Shown here piece after piece: positions 6,142 to 6,840 of a DNA stretch of 6,840 nt. A program made the position numbers and the translations under genes. Source of the stretch: Candidatus Symbiothrix sp. (GTDB taxonomy: Bacteria > Bacteroidota > Bacteroidia > Bacteroidales > Azobacteroidaceae); contig JAITXK010000083.1 in NCBI GenBank assembly GCA_031284765.1, forward strand, positions 1 to 6,840, read 5' to 3'. Below the pieces are notes generated by a model. It searched no databases. It saw only the letters and a list, made by a program, of their open reading frames with translations, and was not told the origin of the DNA. The number at the start of each line of letters is the position of its first letter. The first letter of the stretch is position 1.

Positions 6142-6840
6142 ATGAAAAATTTTAAACAGGTATTTTTTTTTGATGGCAATGGCAGTGGCTGTAATGGTAA
6201 GCGGCTGCGACAAATTGGAAGAAGACGGTACGGATGACGGTACAAAAGGCGGGGACACCAGTACTCCTTTCGTTATTACAGCGACTGTGAGCACCGGCGG
6301 TGTAGCGGTTGATACCGTAAAAGCTTTCATTTGGCAATATGATGAAGCAACAGATACAGAATCTTCTTTTGAAGTGGCAAGTGGGGTATATAAAAATGGT
6401 GGTTTTACGCTCAATTTGCCGGCAACATTGCCTGCACAATATCTTCAACAACTTTGGGACGGAGATGTGCCTGCTGGCATCAATATCAGTGCCTCCAATG
6501 TCAAAGGTGCTGGTGTTGGTGATATTGAGGCGTATAAAGGCTTAGATGAAGTTGGTGATTTTTGGTTTGGAATAGATAGCCCTGACATTGAAATTATAGC
6601 TGAGTTTTTGTATGTTGATAAAGATGTCACAATAATCGGCTCACATACGGGAAAAGACGACTGGGACCGGGAATGGACAATAACTGAAACATATAATGTG
6701 TCCTTGAAAAAAGGTTGGAACAAGGTGTATGTTAAATATATCGAATCGGAAACAAATAAAACTGTTACAACAGAAGTAACAAACACGGAACCCAGTGGTT
6801 TGCAATGGCATTTTGAGAATTACTGGAACGACGTTCAGCC
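6142..6840 (+). CDS. Putative surface lipoprotein, partial, frame broken at a T9 run
   Basis: The product is a predicted lipoprotein of unknown function cut by the right edge; the 222 codons from 6173 are open to the last base. Read from ATG 6142 the frame shifts at nine T (6163-6171) and stops at 6235-6237 after 31 codons. With one T fewer, it continues as MKNFKQ, then hydrophobic VFFLMAMAVAVMV, then lipobox VSGC with the lipidated cysteine at residue 22 (TGC at 6206-6208). The residues after it, CDKLEEDGTDD, are acidic, resembling the surface-export signal of Bacteroidetes lipoproteins. The mature part looks like beta-rich extracellular domains: a PFVITATVS-type strand, IIAEFLYVDKDVTIIG, then NVSLKKGWNKVYVKY. 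I recognise no named family. The alternative start at ATG 6173 stays in frame but loses the positive n-region, making a poor signal. It is divergent from the minus-strand cluster. Confidence 0.7.
6163..6171 (+). repeat. Homopolymer run of nine T in the signal-peptide code
   Basis: Nine consecutive T, the longest single-base run in the window (the next longest are seven), lie exactly where the lipoprotein reading frame breaks. Eight T would restore one continuous frame from ATG 6142 into the lipobox. Runs of this length are prone to slipped-strand mispairing, to RNA polymerase slippage and to sequencing errors. Confidence 0.85.

Noticed and set aside
6043..6786. Three minus-strand frames (6043-6414, 6152-6451, 6445-6786) opposite the lipoprotein
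   Set aside because: They overlap each other and the plus-strand frame, whose lipobox and continuous open reading are much stronger evidence. They are shadows.

Overview
The window looks like chromosomal DNA from a member of the Bacteroidetes, probably the order Bacteroidales. Three things point there: the RNase Z, QueD/QueE and UvrC sequences read like the Bacteroidales forms; upstream regions carry the phylum-specific -7 promoter motif TAnnTTTG and no strong Shine-Dalgarno sequences; and there is a lipoprotein with an acidic stretch after its lipid-carrying cysteine. The genus cannot be told from this piece.

Layout. Bases 1-174 hold no gene I can support, only an AT-rich stretch with one promoter-like site pointing right. 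Bases 175-5851 are six closely packed genes, all on the minus strand. In transcription order they are an aldo/keto reductase of the YghZ type (5851-4898), uvrC (4881-3052), a phosphate-selective-porin-like outer membrane protein (3051-2056), queD (2010-1657), queE (1667-1089) and rnz (1089-175). The junctions are 16 bases, 0 bases, 45 bases, an 11-base overlap and a 1-base overlap. A promoter with both -33 and -7 elements lies before the reductase, and a second -7 box lies before queD. The likely picture is one long transcript plus an internal queD-queE-rnz transcript. Bases 5852-6141 are a divergent intergenic region with promoter motifs on both strands. From 6142 to the right edge a partial lipoprotein gene runs on the plus strand.

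How the genes fit. QueD and QueE catalyse consecutive steps towards the 7-deazaguanine precursor of queuosine, a tRNA anticodon base, and RNase Z trims tRNA 3' ends, so the last three genes form a small tRNA-maturation unit. The first three genes share no obvious pathway: a reductase for glyceraldehyde phosphate or other toxic aldehydes, the nuclease subunit of nucleotide excision repair, and an outer membrane porin. A link between aldehyde detoxification and repair of aldehyde-damaged DNA is possible but only inferred.

The most notable observation is in the lipoprotein gene. The natural start at 6142 is one base out of frame with the rest of the gene, and the shift falls at a run of nine T inside the signal-peptide code. 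With eight T the reading gives a textbook lipoprotein signal. This may be phase variation, transcriptional slippage or a sequencing error. I found no CRISPR array, insertion sequence, rRNA or tRNA, and no clear evidence of a wholly new multi-gene system.
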